NCBI RefSeq assembly: GCF_965279545.1
Contig: NZ_OZ257250.1
Span: forward strand, 4,216,001-4,280,000
DNA from: Methylibium sp965279545
GTDB lineage: Bacteria > Pseudomonadota > Gammaproteobacteria > Burkholderiales > Burkholderiaceae_C
DNA: 64,000 bases
Reading direction: 5' to 3'
Part shown: one piece after another, positions 1-8,333 of the stretch
Layout: every line of letters begins with the position of its first letter
Position numbering within the stretch: position 1 is the first letter of the stretch
Notes under the pieces: model-generated
The model's input: the letters and a program-made list of their open reading frames with translations, nothing else
What the model was told of the DNA's origin: nothing
Databases searched by the model: none
Position numbers and translations under genes: made by a program

Positions 1-47
1 GCGCGGCCGCAATGAGTTTGTCCGCCCACCAGGGAGGAGACACCAAG

Positions 48-212
48 CATGTCCGACCCGGGCTCTGCTTCAACGGTCGTTGCGAAGAGGCGGTCGGGTT
101 CTACCGCCGTGTGCTCGACGCCGATCGGCGCTTCGCGGCATTGGCCGAAGGGCGGCTGGTGCAGATGCCGCTGACGAAGACCTTCTTCGCGAAGCGCTTC
201 GGCATGGCCCTG
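48..212 (+). pseudogene. Remnant of a VOC/PhnB-like (glyoxalase-fold) protein gene
   Basis: The reading frame gives an N-terminal VOC/PhnB-like start (LCFNGRCEEAVGFYRRVL) and then jumps directly to a segment typical of the family's C-terminal part (MPLTKTFFAKRFGM). The central 60-70 residues expected between them are missing, and the rest of the C-terminus is replaced by the dispersed repeat that starts at 211. It therefore looks like a doubly truncated relic rather than a working gene. The upstream GGGAGGAGA at 30-38 may be its old ribosome binding site. The family assignment rests on my recall of the PhnB/3-demethylubiquinone methyltransferase-like VOC pattern and is moderately sure; that it is broken is more certain. 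Confidence 0.55.
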
Positions 213-605
213 ATACGGCATTGCATTCGAACGCATCGGCATCCGATTGAAGCCTGGGTCAGGGTTTGTTGCGGTGTTCGGTGTGCTGCCCAGAACGCTG
301 AAGTCGAACGTTGGCGCGGGCGCCGCGCCGGGTCGCTGTGTTGCGTTCATGTCCCCCGGCCCGGGCTGGCGCCCGGCCCTCCTCCTTTACTTCACTCCAC
401 ACAACGACCCGTCCCAGCGCTGCCACCACCGCTGCCTGCCTGGGTTTGACGGCCTGCGCAGGCGGCAACGGTGAGAGCTGGCGAGGGCGCCGGGTGAGCG
501 GCGCAGCGAAGTGAAGGAGGAGGGGTCGGCCTTCAGGCCGACTCCGGGGGACATGAGCGGAGCCGCTCGCCCGGTGGCCTCGCTAGCACCGCGCGGTACG
601 GGCAG
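211..605 (+). repeat. Dispersed intergenic repeat, copy A (about 395 bp)
   Basis: This stretch matches 34298-34690 almost end to end, both beginning with TGATACGG and ending near GCACCGCGCGGTAC. Its right half also matches 43377-43521 in inverted orientation. Inside, two arms face each other: CATGTCCCCCGG...CCTCCTCCTTTACTTC near 349-392 and its inverse near 508-555, so the element can fold on itself. Short open frames in it are not conserved between copies, so I do not call genes. The remaining bases up to the next gene (606-707) show no recognisable feature. Confidence 0.75.
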
Positions 606-707
606 GCGGCCGGCCGGTGAGCGCTTCGAACGCCGCCAACCCATGCAGCTGCAAAGAGCAGCGGGCCGTTGGGTGATTTGACGCAAGCGAACGCGACTTG
701 CTGCGAC

Positions 708-1334
708 TCACCGCGCCACGTAGCGCCCCGGCCGGTGGTTGATCGCCAGCACCAGGTTGAGCGCCACGGCGCCGGCCACCGACAGCAGCACCTGTGTCGG
801 CGCGACGACGGCGAAGGCCAGCGCGACGATGCTGCAGTCGAGCGCCATCTGCAGCGTGCCGGCGCGCCAGCCGCGCTTCTCCTGCAGCACGATGGCGACG
901 ATGCCGACGCCGCCGATGCTGGCCTGGTGGCGGAACAGCGCGAGCATGCCCATGCCGATCAGCGTGCCGCCCATCAGCGCGGCATACAGCGGCTGCAGCT
1001 GCGCGAAGCCGACCAGCCGCGGCAGCGTCTCGGTCTCGATCGACAGCAGCGCGACCGCGGCGAAGGTCTTCAGCGTGAAGGCATGGCCCAGGTGGCGCCA
1101 CGCGAGCCAGTAGAACGGCAGGTTGATCGCGAAGAACACCGGGCCGAAGGGCAGGCCGCTCGCGTAGTGCAGCAGGAAGGCCAGGCCCGCGGTGCCGCCG
1201 GCCAGCAGTCCGGCGTGCTGGAACATCGCGATGCCGAGCGCCATGGCCGCCGTGCCCAGCAGCAGGGCCATCGCGTCTTCGAGCGCGGAGTGGCGGGTGA
1301 TGTCGTCGTCGGGCGCGTCCATAGCGGGCGTCAT
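708..1334 (-). CDS. YitT-family integral membrane protein
   Basis: A 208-residue protein with about five hydrophobic segments separated by short loops, beginning after a charged N-terminus (MTPAMDAPDDD). The pattern GLLAGGTAGLAFLLHYASG and a later GGVGIVAIVLQEK segment are typical of YitT/YczE-like membrane proteins, whose transport substrate is unknown. The ATG at 1334 is chosen over a second in-frame ATG at 1322; both are possible. It is the last gene of a minus-strand run beginning with the PLP decarboxylase, separated from it by 38 bases. Homology is moderately secure, function is not known. Confidence 0.7.
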   Translation of the reverse strand: MTPAMDAPDDDITRHSALEDAMALLLGTAAMALGIAMFQHAGLLAGGTAGLAFLLHYASGLPFGPVFFAINLPFYWLAWRHLGHAFTLKTFAAVALLSIETETLPRLVGFAQLQPLYAALMGGTLIGMGMLALFRHQASIGGVGIVAIVLQEKRGWRAGTLQMALDCSIVALAFAVVAPTQVLLSVAGAVALNLVLAINHRPGRYVAR

Positions 1335-1372
1335 GCGCAAGCCCCGTGCCGGCCGCTGCCGCGGGTGCGCCT

Positions 1373-2851
1373 TCAGGTGCCGCTGCAGCCGGCGGCGCCC
1401 AGCGCGTCGCCGAGTTCGACGACCAGCGCGGGCAGCGCGTCCACCTGCTCCGCGCCGGTGCGGAAGTTGACGATGCAGGCGCGCAGCCAGAAGCGGCCGT
1501 CGACCACCGCGGGGCTGAGCCAGGCGCGGCCGTCGTGCTGCAGGCGCTCGAGCAGGCGGCGGTTCAGCGCATCGAGCGCGGCCTCGTCGCGGGCTTGCGG
1601 CGCATCGGGCACGTAGCGCAGCGTCGCAATGCTCAGGCCGCCGGGGCCGGCCTCGAGCCGCGGCGTCGCTTGCACGCGCGCATGCAGCCGCCGCGCCAGC
1701 GCGATGTCGTCGCCGATCATCTGCCGGTAGCCGTCGCGTCCGGCCATGCGCAGCGCGAGCCAGACCTTCAGCGCCCGAAAACCGCGCGTGTTCTGCGGGC
1801 CGAGTTCGTGGAAGTTCGTGCCTTCGTTGCCGCCGGGGGCGCCGTAGTAGGGCGGGCGCTGGCTGAAGGCATCGAGCAGGTGGCGTGGCTCGCGCACCAG
1901 CACGCAGCCGGCCTCGATCGGGGCGTACAGCCACTTGTGCGGGTCCAGCGCCAGCGAGTCGGCCTCGCGCAGGCCCAGCAGTTCGGGTGGCGCATCCGGC
2001 AGGCAGGCGGCCGGCGCGCCGTAGGCGCCGTCGACGTGGAACCACAGGCCCAGCTGGCGGCACAGCGCCGCCATCGCCGGCAGCGGGTCGATCGCGCCGG
2101 TGCTCACCGTGCCGGCGGTGCCGATGGCCATCAGCGGCTGCACGCCGGCGGCGACATCGGCCTCGATGCGCGCCGCGAGTGCGTTCACGTCGAGGCGCTG
2201 CCCGGTGTCGGTCGGGATCCAGCGCACCGCCTGCAGCCCGAGCCCGGCGATGTCGACCGCCTTGTCGAGCCAGCCGTGCGTCTGCGCCGAGGCGTAGACC
2301 GCGAGCCGTGCCTGCTGCAGGCCGTGCTCGCGCACGCCCGGCAGCCGGGCGCGGCGGGCGGCCAGCAGCGCCACCAGGTTGGCCAGGTTGCCGCCGCTCA
2401 CCAGCAGGCCGCCGCAGCCGGCCGGGTAGCCCACCAGCTCGGCCAGCCAGCGCACCGTCTGCACCTCGATCTCGCTGGCCACCGGCGCGGCGTGCCACAG
2501 CGCGACGTTGGTGTTCAGCGCGGCCGCCAGCAGCTCGGCCAGCACACCGATCGGTGCCGGCGACGCGGCGATGTAGCCGTGAAAGCGCGGGTGGCTGCTG
2601 AGCAGCGAATGGTCGAACAGCAGGCTGGCGGCGGCGTCGAGCAGCGCGGCCGGGTCCGCGCCGGTCAGCGGCAGCGGGTCGTCGCCGAGCAGCGCGCGCA
2701 CCTCGGCCGGCGTTTCACCGTGCGTCACCGGGCGCCCGGGCAGCTCGGCCATCAGGGCGGCGATGCGGTCGACCAGCGCATGGCCGATCTCGCGAAAGCG
2801 CGCCGGCGCCATCGCCAGCGCGGCGTCGCGGGCCGGGGAATCGGTCGGCAT
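1373..2851 (-). CDS. Pyridoxal-phosphate-dependent amino-acid decarboxylase (group II)
   Basis: A 492-residue fold-type I PLP enzyme of the aromatic amino-acid/glutamate decarboxylase family. The PLP lysine sits in LALDPHKWLYAP (about residue 305), preceded by the cofactor-binding Asp in FHVDGAYGAP. The substrate-side loop YYGAPGGNEGTNFHELG is also present. The N-terminal helical part FREIGHALVDRIAALM is typical. The start ATG at 2851 nearly abuts the stop of the upstream LON-domain gene at 2854, implying co-transcription. Substrate cannot be read from sequence; aromatic-L-amino-acid or a related decarboxylase is the best guess. Confidence 0.8.
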   Translation of the reverse strand: MPTDSPARDAALAMAPARFREIGHALVDRIAALMAELPGRPVTHGETPAEVRALLGDDPLPLTGADPAALLDAAASLLFDHSLLSSHPRFHGYIAASPAPIGVLAELLAAALNTNVALWHAAPVASEIEVQTVRWLAELVGYPAGCGGLLVSGGNLANLVALLAARRARLPGVREHGLQQARLAVYASAQTHGWLDKAVDIAGLGLQAVRWIPTDTGQRLDVNALAARIEADVAAGVQPLMAIGTAGTVSTGAIDPLPAMAALCRQLGLWFHVDGAYGAPAACLPDAPPELLGLREADSLALDPHKWLYAPIEAGCVLVREPRHLLDAFSQRPPYYGAPGGNEGTNFHELGPQNTRGFRALKVWLALRMAGRDGYRQMIGDDIALARRLHARVQATPRLEAGPGGLSIATLRYVPDAPQARDEAALDALNRRLLERLQHDGRAWLSPAVVDGRFWLRACIVNFRTGAEQVDALPALVVELGDALGAAGCSGT

Positions 2852-2853
2852 CA

Positions 2854-3471
2854 CTACCCGACCACGCCCTTGCTGCGCAGGAACTCGTCGACCAGTTTCA
2901 GCCGCACCAGCGGGTCGGGCAGTTCCATCAGCTTTTGCTTCGCGGCGACCGAGATCGGCAGGATCTCGCACCAGCGGTTGGCGATCCAGCCCGCGTCTTC
3001 GAAGTGGTAGGGCTCGAGGAAGGGTGCGTTGCCCTGCTGCTTGAGCGTGGCGATCGCGTTCGCGAGGCCTTGCGCGGAGCCGAGCAGCTCCTCGGTGGGC
3101 GGCTGCGCTTCGTCGTCGGGCAGCAGACGCGCCTGCGCGACCCACAGGTGATTGGCCTGCTGCGAGGCGCTCCCGGTCTCGAAGCGCTGCGTGCCGCGGC
3201 AGCGCACCTGCAGGATGCCGGGCCGCGGGCTGTCGACGTCGATCAGCTCGGCCAGGCAGCCGATCGCCTCCAGCGCCACATCGTCCATGCTGCGGATCTC
3301 GCTGCCCTTCTTCAGCGCGACCACGCCGAAGGGCTTGCGCTCGCGCATGCAGTCGCCCACCAGGTCGAGATAGCGCGCCTCGAACACCTTCAGGCTCAGC
3401 AGGCCGCCGGGAAAGAGCACCGACTGCAGCGGAAACAGCGGCAGCTCGAAAGGGGCAGGGGCGTCGGTCAT
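2854..3471 (-). CDS. LON peptidase substrate-binding domain protein
   Basis: A 205-residue stand-alone LON N-terminal domain: ELPLFPLQSVLFPGG at the start and KVFEARYLDLV shortly after are the family hallmarks. There is no ATPase or protease domain, so it is not Lon itself. Such proteins are common in Burkholderiales with no assigned substrate. It lies between rapZ and the decarboxylase on the same strand with 42 and 2 bases of spacing, so an operon is likely. The C-terminal helical part (MELPDPLVRLKLVDEFL) matches the LON-domain helical subdomain. Confidence 0.85.
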   Translation of the reverse strand: MTDAPAPFELPLFPLQSVLFPGGLLSLKVFEARYLDLVGDCMRERKPFGVVALKKGSEIRSMDDVALEAIGCLAELIDVDSPRPGILQVRCRGTQRFETGSASQQANHLWVAQARLLPDDEAQPPTEELLGSAQGLANAIATLKQQGNAPFLEPYHFEDAGWIANRWCEILPISVAAKQKLMELPDPLVRLKLVDEFLRSKGVVG

Positions 3472-3513
3472 CGGTCGGGCGGCAGGCTTGCCGGGTCGAA
3501 AGCCGCCATCGCG

Positions 3514-4425
3514 TCAGCGCGCATCGAGTTCGCGGTGGCGCACCAGCGTGGCGCCGCGCCCGCGCAGGCGCTGCGCCAGCTGCTCGACGAAATAGACCGA
3601 GCGGTGCTGGCCGCCGGTGCAGCCGATCGCCACGGTGAGATAGGCGCGCTGGTCCTGCTCGAAGGCCGGCAGCCAGCGGACGAGGAAGGCTTCGATCTGC
3701 GCCAGCATCTCGCGCACGTCGGGCTGCTGCGCCAGGTAGTCGGCCACCGGCGCGTCGCGGCCGCTCAAGGGCCGCAGCTCGTCGATGTAGTGCGGGTTGG
3801 GCAGCACGCGCACGTCGTACACGAAGTCGGCATCGAGCGGCACGCCGTGCTTGAAGGCGAAGGACTCGAACACCAGCGTCAGCGCGCCGGCCGGCGCCTC
3901 CACCAGCTGGCGCACCCAGGCGCGCAGCTGGGCCGGGCGCAGCTGGCTGGTGTCGATGACGGTCGCGGTCTCGCGCAGCTCGGTGAGCAGTTCGCGCTCG
4001 AGCTCGATCGCATCGACCAGCACGCGGTGCTGGTCGAGCGTCTCGCCGGCGGCGTCGGTGCTGAGCGGGTGGCGGCGGCGCGTTTCGGAGTAGCGCCGCA
4101 CCAGCGCGTGGGTGCTGGCCTCGAGAAAAATGGCGCGCACCTTCACGCCCTCGCTGCCGAGCTGCGACAGGCTCGGCAGCAGCGCCGGCAGCGAGCGCGC
4201 GCTGCGCACGTCGACCGCCACCGCGATGCGGCGCATCGCGCCGTCGGTGCGCGCCTGCTCCAGGCGCAGGAACTCGGGCAGCAGCTCGGGCGGCAGGTTG
4301 TCGACGCAGTAGAAACCGGCGTCTTCGAGCGCATGCAGCGCGACCGACTTGCCCGAACCGGAGATGCCGGTGACCAGCACCACCTCGCGCGGTGCGGCCT
4401 GCGCAGCGGCTGTCGCGGGCGTCAT
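3514..4425 (-). CDS. rapZ: RNase adapter protein RapZ (P-loop nucleotide-binding)
   Basis: 303 residues. Walker A GISGSGKS lies at residues 20-27, followed by ALHALEDAGFYCVDNLPPEL, the signature of the RapZ/YvcJ family. The C-terminal GCTGGQHRSVYFVEQL segment is the conserved regulatory-domain motif. In enterobacteria RapZ controls glucosamine-6-phosphate synthase through small RNAs; in Burkholderiales its role is less clear. The start ATG at 4425 is chosen because upstream sequence to 4522 is a GC-rich palindromic gap and not conserved protein. It sits downstream of recN on the minus strand. Confidence 0.92.
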   Translation of the reverse strand: MTPATAAAQAAPREVVLVTGISGSGKSVALHALEDAGFYCVDNLPPELLPEFLRLEQARTDGAMRRIAVAVDVRSARSLPALLPSLSQLGSEGVKVRAIFLEASTHALVRRYSETRRRHPLSTDAAGETLDQHRVLVDAIELERELLTELRETATVIDTSQLRPAQLRAWVRQLVEAPAGALTLVFESFAFKHGVPLDADFVYDVRVLPNPHYIDELRPLSGRDAPVADYLAQQPDVREMLAQIEAFLVRWLPAFEQDQRAYLTVAIGCTGGQHRSVYFVEQLAQRLRGRGATLVRHRELDAR

Positions 4426-4522
4426 GCGGGCACCCTGCGCACTTCGTGCGGTCCCGCCGAGCGGGAGCCTTCGCAGAGGGCCACGAAGGGGCCCCTCCGT
4501 GGCCCTTGGCGGCCCGGCGTGC
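4426..4522. repeat. GC-rich palindromic spacer between recN and rapZ
   Basis: The gap contains GGCCACGAAGGGGCCCCT and further short inverted segments. A related GGGGCC-CTTCGTGGCC core appears in the spacer at 57123-57231. No gene or promoter is evident. It may be a small dispersed palindrome or an mRNA-processing hairpin within the operon. Confidence 0.4.
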
Positions 4523-6223
4523 TCATGCCCGCTGCCGCTTGCGACCGCCGCCCGCCGCCGGGCCCGGCGCCGAGGCCGAGCTCGCCGCAACGAGCAGGGC
4601 TTGCGCGTGGGCCAGGCTGGTGCCGCCGGCCGCGCCGCCGCCGAGCATGCGGGCGATCTCCTGCACGCGCGCTGCGCCGCCGACCGGCTGCACCTCGCTG
4701 CGGGTCGTGCCCAGGTGCGCGGCCTTGCTGACCACGCAGTGGTGGTCGGCGCAAGCGGCCACCTGCGGCAGGTGGGTCACGCACAGCACCTGGCGATCGC
4801 GGCCCAGGCGGCGCATCAGCTGGCCCACCGCATCGGCCACGCTGCCGCCGACGCCGGCGTCGATCTCGTCGAAGATCAGCGTGCCGGTCTCGCCTAGCTC
4901 GCTGGTGGTGACCGCGATCGCCAGCGCAATGCGCGACAGCTCGCCGCCCGAGGCCACCTTGGTCAGCGCGCGCGGCGTGCTGCCGGCGTGGCCGGCGACG
5001 CGGAACTCCGCCGCCTCCCGGCCGTGACGCTGCGGCTCGGCCAGCGGCTCCAGCGCGACCTCGAAGCGCCCGCCGGCCATGCCGAGCTGCTGCATCGCCG
5101 CCGTCACCGAGGCGGCGAGCTTCGGTGCGGCGGCCTTGCGCTGGGCGCTCACGGCCTGCGCGGCCGCGTCGTAGGCGCTGCGCGCGGCCTGCACCCGGCG
5201 CTCCAGCGCGTCGAGGTCGGTCGCGGCATCGAGCCGGGCCAGTTCCGCGCGCCAGCCGGCCCGCAGCGCCGGCAGTTCCTCGGCCGGGCGGCGAAAGCGC
5301 CGTGCCAGGCCCATCCAGGCGGCCAGCCGCTCGTCGAGCGCCTGCAGCCGCTGCGGGTCCAGCTCGCCGTGGCGCAGCGCGGCGTGCAGTGTGTGCGCCG
5401 CGTCCTGCAGCTGGGCCTGCGCGCTCTTCAGCACCTCCAGCGGATCGCGCAGTGAGGGGTCGTGGTCGAGCACGCCTTCGAGCGCATGGATCGCCTGCGC
5501 GCTGCGCGCGTCGGCCGAGTCGTCGTCCTCGCGGATCGCGGCGAGCGCCGTCTGCACCGCCTCCAGGATGGCCTGGGCATGGCTCAGCCGGTGGTGCTCG
5601 GCATTGAGCTCCGGCCATTCGTCGGCGCCGGGGGCGAGCTTGTCGAGTTCGGCGATCTGCCACTGCAGCCGCTCGCGCTCGCGTTCCAGGTCGGCCTGCC
5701 GGGTGCGCGCGTCGGCCAGCTGCTCGGCCGCGGCGCGCCAGGCGCCCCAGGCCGCGGCGAGCGGGGCGGCGTCGAGGCCGGCATGGCCGTCGAGCAGGCC
5801 GCGCACCGCGTCGGGCCGGGTCAGGCTTTGCCAGGCATGCTGGCCGTGGATGTCGACCAGGTGCTCGCCCAGCTCGCGCAGCTGGCCGATGGTGGCCGGG
5901 CTGCCGTTCACCCACGCGCGGCTCTTGCCCTGGGTGTCGAGCGTGCGACGCAGCAGCAGCGTGTCCTGCGCATCGAAGCCGGCCTCGGCCAGCCACGGCT
6001 GCAGCGACGCCGTGGTGTCGAACTCGGCGCTGATCTCGGCGCGCGCCGCGCCTTCGCGCACCACGCCGGCGTCGCCGCGGTGGCCCAGCGCGAGCTGCAG
6101 TGCATCGACGAGGATGGACTTGCCGGCGCCGGTCTCGCCGGTCAGCGCGGTGAAGCCGGCGTGCAGCTCGAGCTCGAGCTCGGGCACGATCACGAAGTCG
6201 CGCAGGGCGATGCGCTTCAGCAC
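4523..6223 (-). CDS. recN: DNA repair protein RecN
   Basis: A 566-residue SMC-like ATPase of double-strand-break repair. Walker A GETGAGKSILVDALQLALG is near residue 30; the ABC signature region ASGGELSRIALAIA and Walker B TLIFDEIDAGVGG are near the C-terminus; the middle is helical and coiled-coil prone (DARTRQADLERERERLQWQ). Length and domain order match the usual RecN. The start (MLKRIALRDFVIV) is canonical. The order nadK-recN next to hrcA is typical of betaproteobacteria. Confidence 0.95.
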   Translation of the reverse strand: MLKRIALRDFVIVPELELELHAGFTALTGETGAGKSILVDALQLALGHRGDAGVVREGAARAEISAEFDTTASLQPWLAEAGFDAQDTLLLRRTLDTQGKSRAWVNGSPATIGQLRELGEHLVDIHGQHAWQSLTRPDAVRGLLDGHAGLDAAPLAAAWGAWRAAAEQLADARTRQADLERERERLQWQIAELDKLAPGADEWPELNAEHHRLSHAQAILEAVQTALAAIREDDDSADARSAQAIHALEGVLDHDPSLRDPLEVLKSAQAQLQDAAHTLHAALRHGELDPQRLQALDERLAAWMGLARRFRRPAEELPALRAGWRAELARLDAATDLDALERRVQAARSAYDAAAQAVSAQRKAAAPKLAASVTAAMQQLGMAGGRFEVALEPLAEPQRHGREAAEFRVAGHAGSTPRALTKVASGGELSRIALAIAVTTSELGETGTLIFDEIDAGVGGSVADAVGQLMRRLGRDRQVLCVTHLPQVAACADHHCVVSKAAHLGTTRSEVQPVGGAARVQEIARMLGGGAAGGTSLAHAQALLVAASSASAPGPAAGGGRKRQRA

Positions 6224-6256
6224 GAGGACCTCACCCTGTAGCGCCCCGGAGACTGC

Positions 6257-7162
6257 TCACGACGGCGTGCCGTCGGGCAGCAGGCCTTCGTTCCAGTGCA
6301 GCTTGCGGCGCAGCGTGGCGTAGAAGCTCCAGCCGCGCGGATGCAGCACGCGCACGCGGTGCTCGCTGCGGCGCACGCAGATGCGGTCGCCGTGCAGCAG
6401 GCTGGCGAGGCTCTGGTGGTCGAAGTTCACGCTGGCGTCGCGGCCGGCGACGATCTCGATGCGCACCTCGCTGTTGTCGGGCAGCACGATCGGGCGGTTG
6501 GACAGCGCGTGCGGCGCGATCGGCACCATCACCCAGCCCGAAATGCCCGGGTGCAGGATCGGCCCGCCGGCTGACAGCGCATAGGCGGTCGAGCCGGTCG
6601 GCGAGGAGATGATCAGCCCGTCGGCACGGAAGTTGGTGACGAACTGGTCCTGCACGTCGACCCGCAGCTCCACCATGCCGGCGCTGGCGCCGCGGCTGAC
6701 CACCACGTCGTTGACCGCGAAGCTCTCGTAGATCACCTCGAAGCCGTCGCCGGACGGGCGCTTGACGCAGCCCTCCAGCATGGTGCGGTGCTCTTCCTCG
6801 TAGTCGCCGGCGATCATCGGCGCGATGGTTTCCTGGAACTGGGCCATCGGGATGTCGGTCATGAAGCCGAGCCGCCCCTGGTTGATGCCGATCAGCGGCA
6901 CGCCGTAGCGCGCCAGCAGGCGTGCGGTGGCGAGCATGGTGCCGTCGCCGCCGACCACGACCGCCAGGTCGCAGTGCCGGCCGATGGCCGCCGCGTCGAG
7001 CGCTTCGTGGTCGGGCAGGCCGACCGCCATCGCGGTGGTGGCCTCGAGCGAGACCTCGAGCCCCTGGTTCGTCAGGAACTCGGCCACGCTCGCGAGCACC
7101 TGGCGACTGCCCGGCGCCTGGTATTTGCCGACGAGGGCAGCGTGACGGAAACGGCTCGTCAT
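6257..7162 (-). CDS. nadK: NAD kinase
   Basis: 301 residues. It phosphorylates NAD to NADP. The GGDG motif (VVVGGDGTML, residues 68-77) and the second motif FRADGLIISSPTGSTAYALS are both intact, as is the following GGPILHP segment. The ATG at 7162 (MTSRFRHAALVGKY) is preferred over an upstream start at 7222, because NadK proteins begin at about this point and the extension is Arg-rich and unlike the family. It diverges from hrcA, leaving about 86 bases that must hold both promoters. Confidence 0.95.
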   Translation of the reverse strand: MTSRFRHAALVGKYQAPGSRQVLASVAEFLTNQGLEVSLEATTAMAVGLPDHEALDAAAIGRHCDLAVVVGGDGTMLATARLLARYGVPLIGINQGRLGFMTDIPMAQFQETIAPMIAGDYEEEHRTMLEGCVKRPSGDGFEVIYESFAVNDVVVSRGASAGMVELRVDVQDQFVTNFRADGLIISSPTGSTAYALSAGGPILHPGISGWVMVPIAPHALSNRPIVLPDNSEVRIEIVAGRDASVNFDHQSLASLLHGDRICVRRSEHRVRVLHPRGWSFYATLRRKLHWNEGLLPDGTPS

Positions 7163-7248
7163 GGTGAGAGAAATTACACCACAGCCTTTGCGCGCGACGC
7201 GACCGCGTCGACGGGCCCGCAAAACCGCGCCCTACAATGATTTCCACC

Positions 7249-8277
7249 ATGCTCGACGAACGTTCCAGGACCCTGTTGAAGACGCTGGTCGAGCGCTACA
7301 TCGCCGATGGTCAGCCGGTCGGCTCGCGCACGTTGTCGCGCGCCTCGGGGCTGGAGTTGAGCCCCGCCACCATCCGCAACGTGATGGCCGACCTGGAAGA
7401 CCTGGGCCTGATCGCCAGCCCGCACACCAGCGCCGGGCGCGTGCCCACGGCCCGCGGCTACCGGCTGTTCGTCGACACCATGCTGACCGCCCGGTCGCTC
7501 GAGATGGGTCGCAACGAGCCCGGCCTGGCCGCCGCGCACGAACAGTTGCAGCCCGACCAGCCGCAGCGCGTGATCGCGCATGCGGCACAGGTGCTGAGCA
7601 ACCTGTCGCAGTTCGTCGGCGTGGTGACGGCGCCGCGCAAGGCGGGTGTGTTCCACCACATCGAGTTCATGCGCCTGGGCGAGCGGCGCGTGCTGGTGAT
7701 CCTGGTGGCGCCCGACGGCGACGTGCAGAACCGCGTGATCTTCACCGCGCGCGACCACAGCCCCTCGGAGCTGGTGGAGGCCAGCAACTTCATCAACGCC
7801 AACTACAGCGGTCTCACGATCGAGGCGGTGCGCGAGCGGCTCAAGACCGAGATCGACGCGCTGCGCGGCGAGATCGCCTCGCTGATGCAGGCCGCGGTGC
7901 AGTTCGGCAGCGAGGCGGCGGGCGGCGAGACCGAGCAGGTGGTCGTGTCGGGCGAGCGCAACCTGCTGACCATGCACGACTTCTCCAGCGACATGGGCTC
8001 GCTGCGCAAGCTGTTCGACCTGTTCGAGCAGAAGACCCAGCTGATGCGCCTGCTCGACGTGAGCAGCCGCGCCGAAGGCGTGCGCATCTACATCGGCGGC
8101 GAGAGCCAGATCGTGCCGTTCGAGGAGCTGTCGGTCGTGTCGGCGCCCTACGAGGTCGACGGCAAGGTGGTCGGCACGCTCGGCGTCATCGGCCCCACGC
8201 GCATGCCCTACGACCGCATGATCCAGATCGTCGACATCACCTCGCGACTGGTCACGCAGGCACTGAGCCAGAAGTAG
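7249..8277 (+). CDS. hrcA: Heat-inducible transcriptional repressor HrcA
   Basis: 342 residues. It represses chaperone operons by binding CIRCE elements. The N-terminal winged helix (LVERYIADGQPVGSRTLSR, then LSPATIRNVMADLEDLG) and the GAF-like and C-terminal HrcA segments are present. I choose the ATG at 7249 because betaproteobacterial HrcA begins MLD; an in-frame ATG at 7237 would add four residues. TACAAT at 7233-7238 resembles a -10 hexamer with a weak TCGACG 19 bases upstream. If that promoter is real the message is almost leaderless and 7249 is the only possible start. No CIRCE element is seen here. Confidence 0.92.
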   Translation: MLDERSRTLLKTLVERYIADGQPVGSRTLSRASGLELSPATIRNVMADLEDLGLIASPHTSAGRVPTARGYRLFVDTMLTARSLEMGRNEPGLAAAHEQLQPDQPQRVIAHAAQVLSNLSQFVGVVTAPRKAGVFHHIEFMRLGERRVLVILVAPDGDVQNRVIFTARDHSPSELVEASNFINANYSGLTIEAVRERLKTEIDALRGEIASLMQAAVQFGSEAAGGETEQVVVSGERNLLTMHDFSSDMGSLRKLFDLFEQKTQLMRLLDVSSRAEGVRIYIGGESQIVPFEELSVVSAPYEVDGKVVGTLGVIGPTRMPYDRMIQIVDITSRLVTQALSQK

Positions 8278-8286
8278 CTTCGGGCG

Positions 8287-8311
8287 CCCTCTCCCGCACC
8301 GCGGGAGAGGG
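8287..8311. terminator. Bidirectional hairpin between hrcA and fumC
   Basis: An 11-bp perfect stem (CCCTCTCCCGC / GCGGGAGAGGG) with a 3-base loop lies between the two convergent stop codons. There is no long T run on either side, so it may act as a weak terminator or mRNA-stabilising hairpin. The position between convergent genes supports a terminator role. Confidence 0.6.
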
Positions 8312-8333
8312 CCGGGGTGAGGGTCTCGCGCGC

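Noticed and set aside
708..2498. Long Arg/Ala/Gly-rich reading frame overlapping the decarboxylase gene in another frame
   Set aside because: Its first two thirds are an out-of-frame shadow of the decarboxylase; only the last 209 codons, from 1334, form a real membrane protein.
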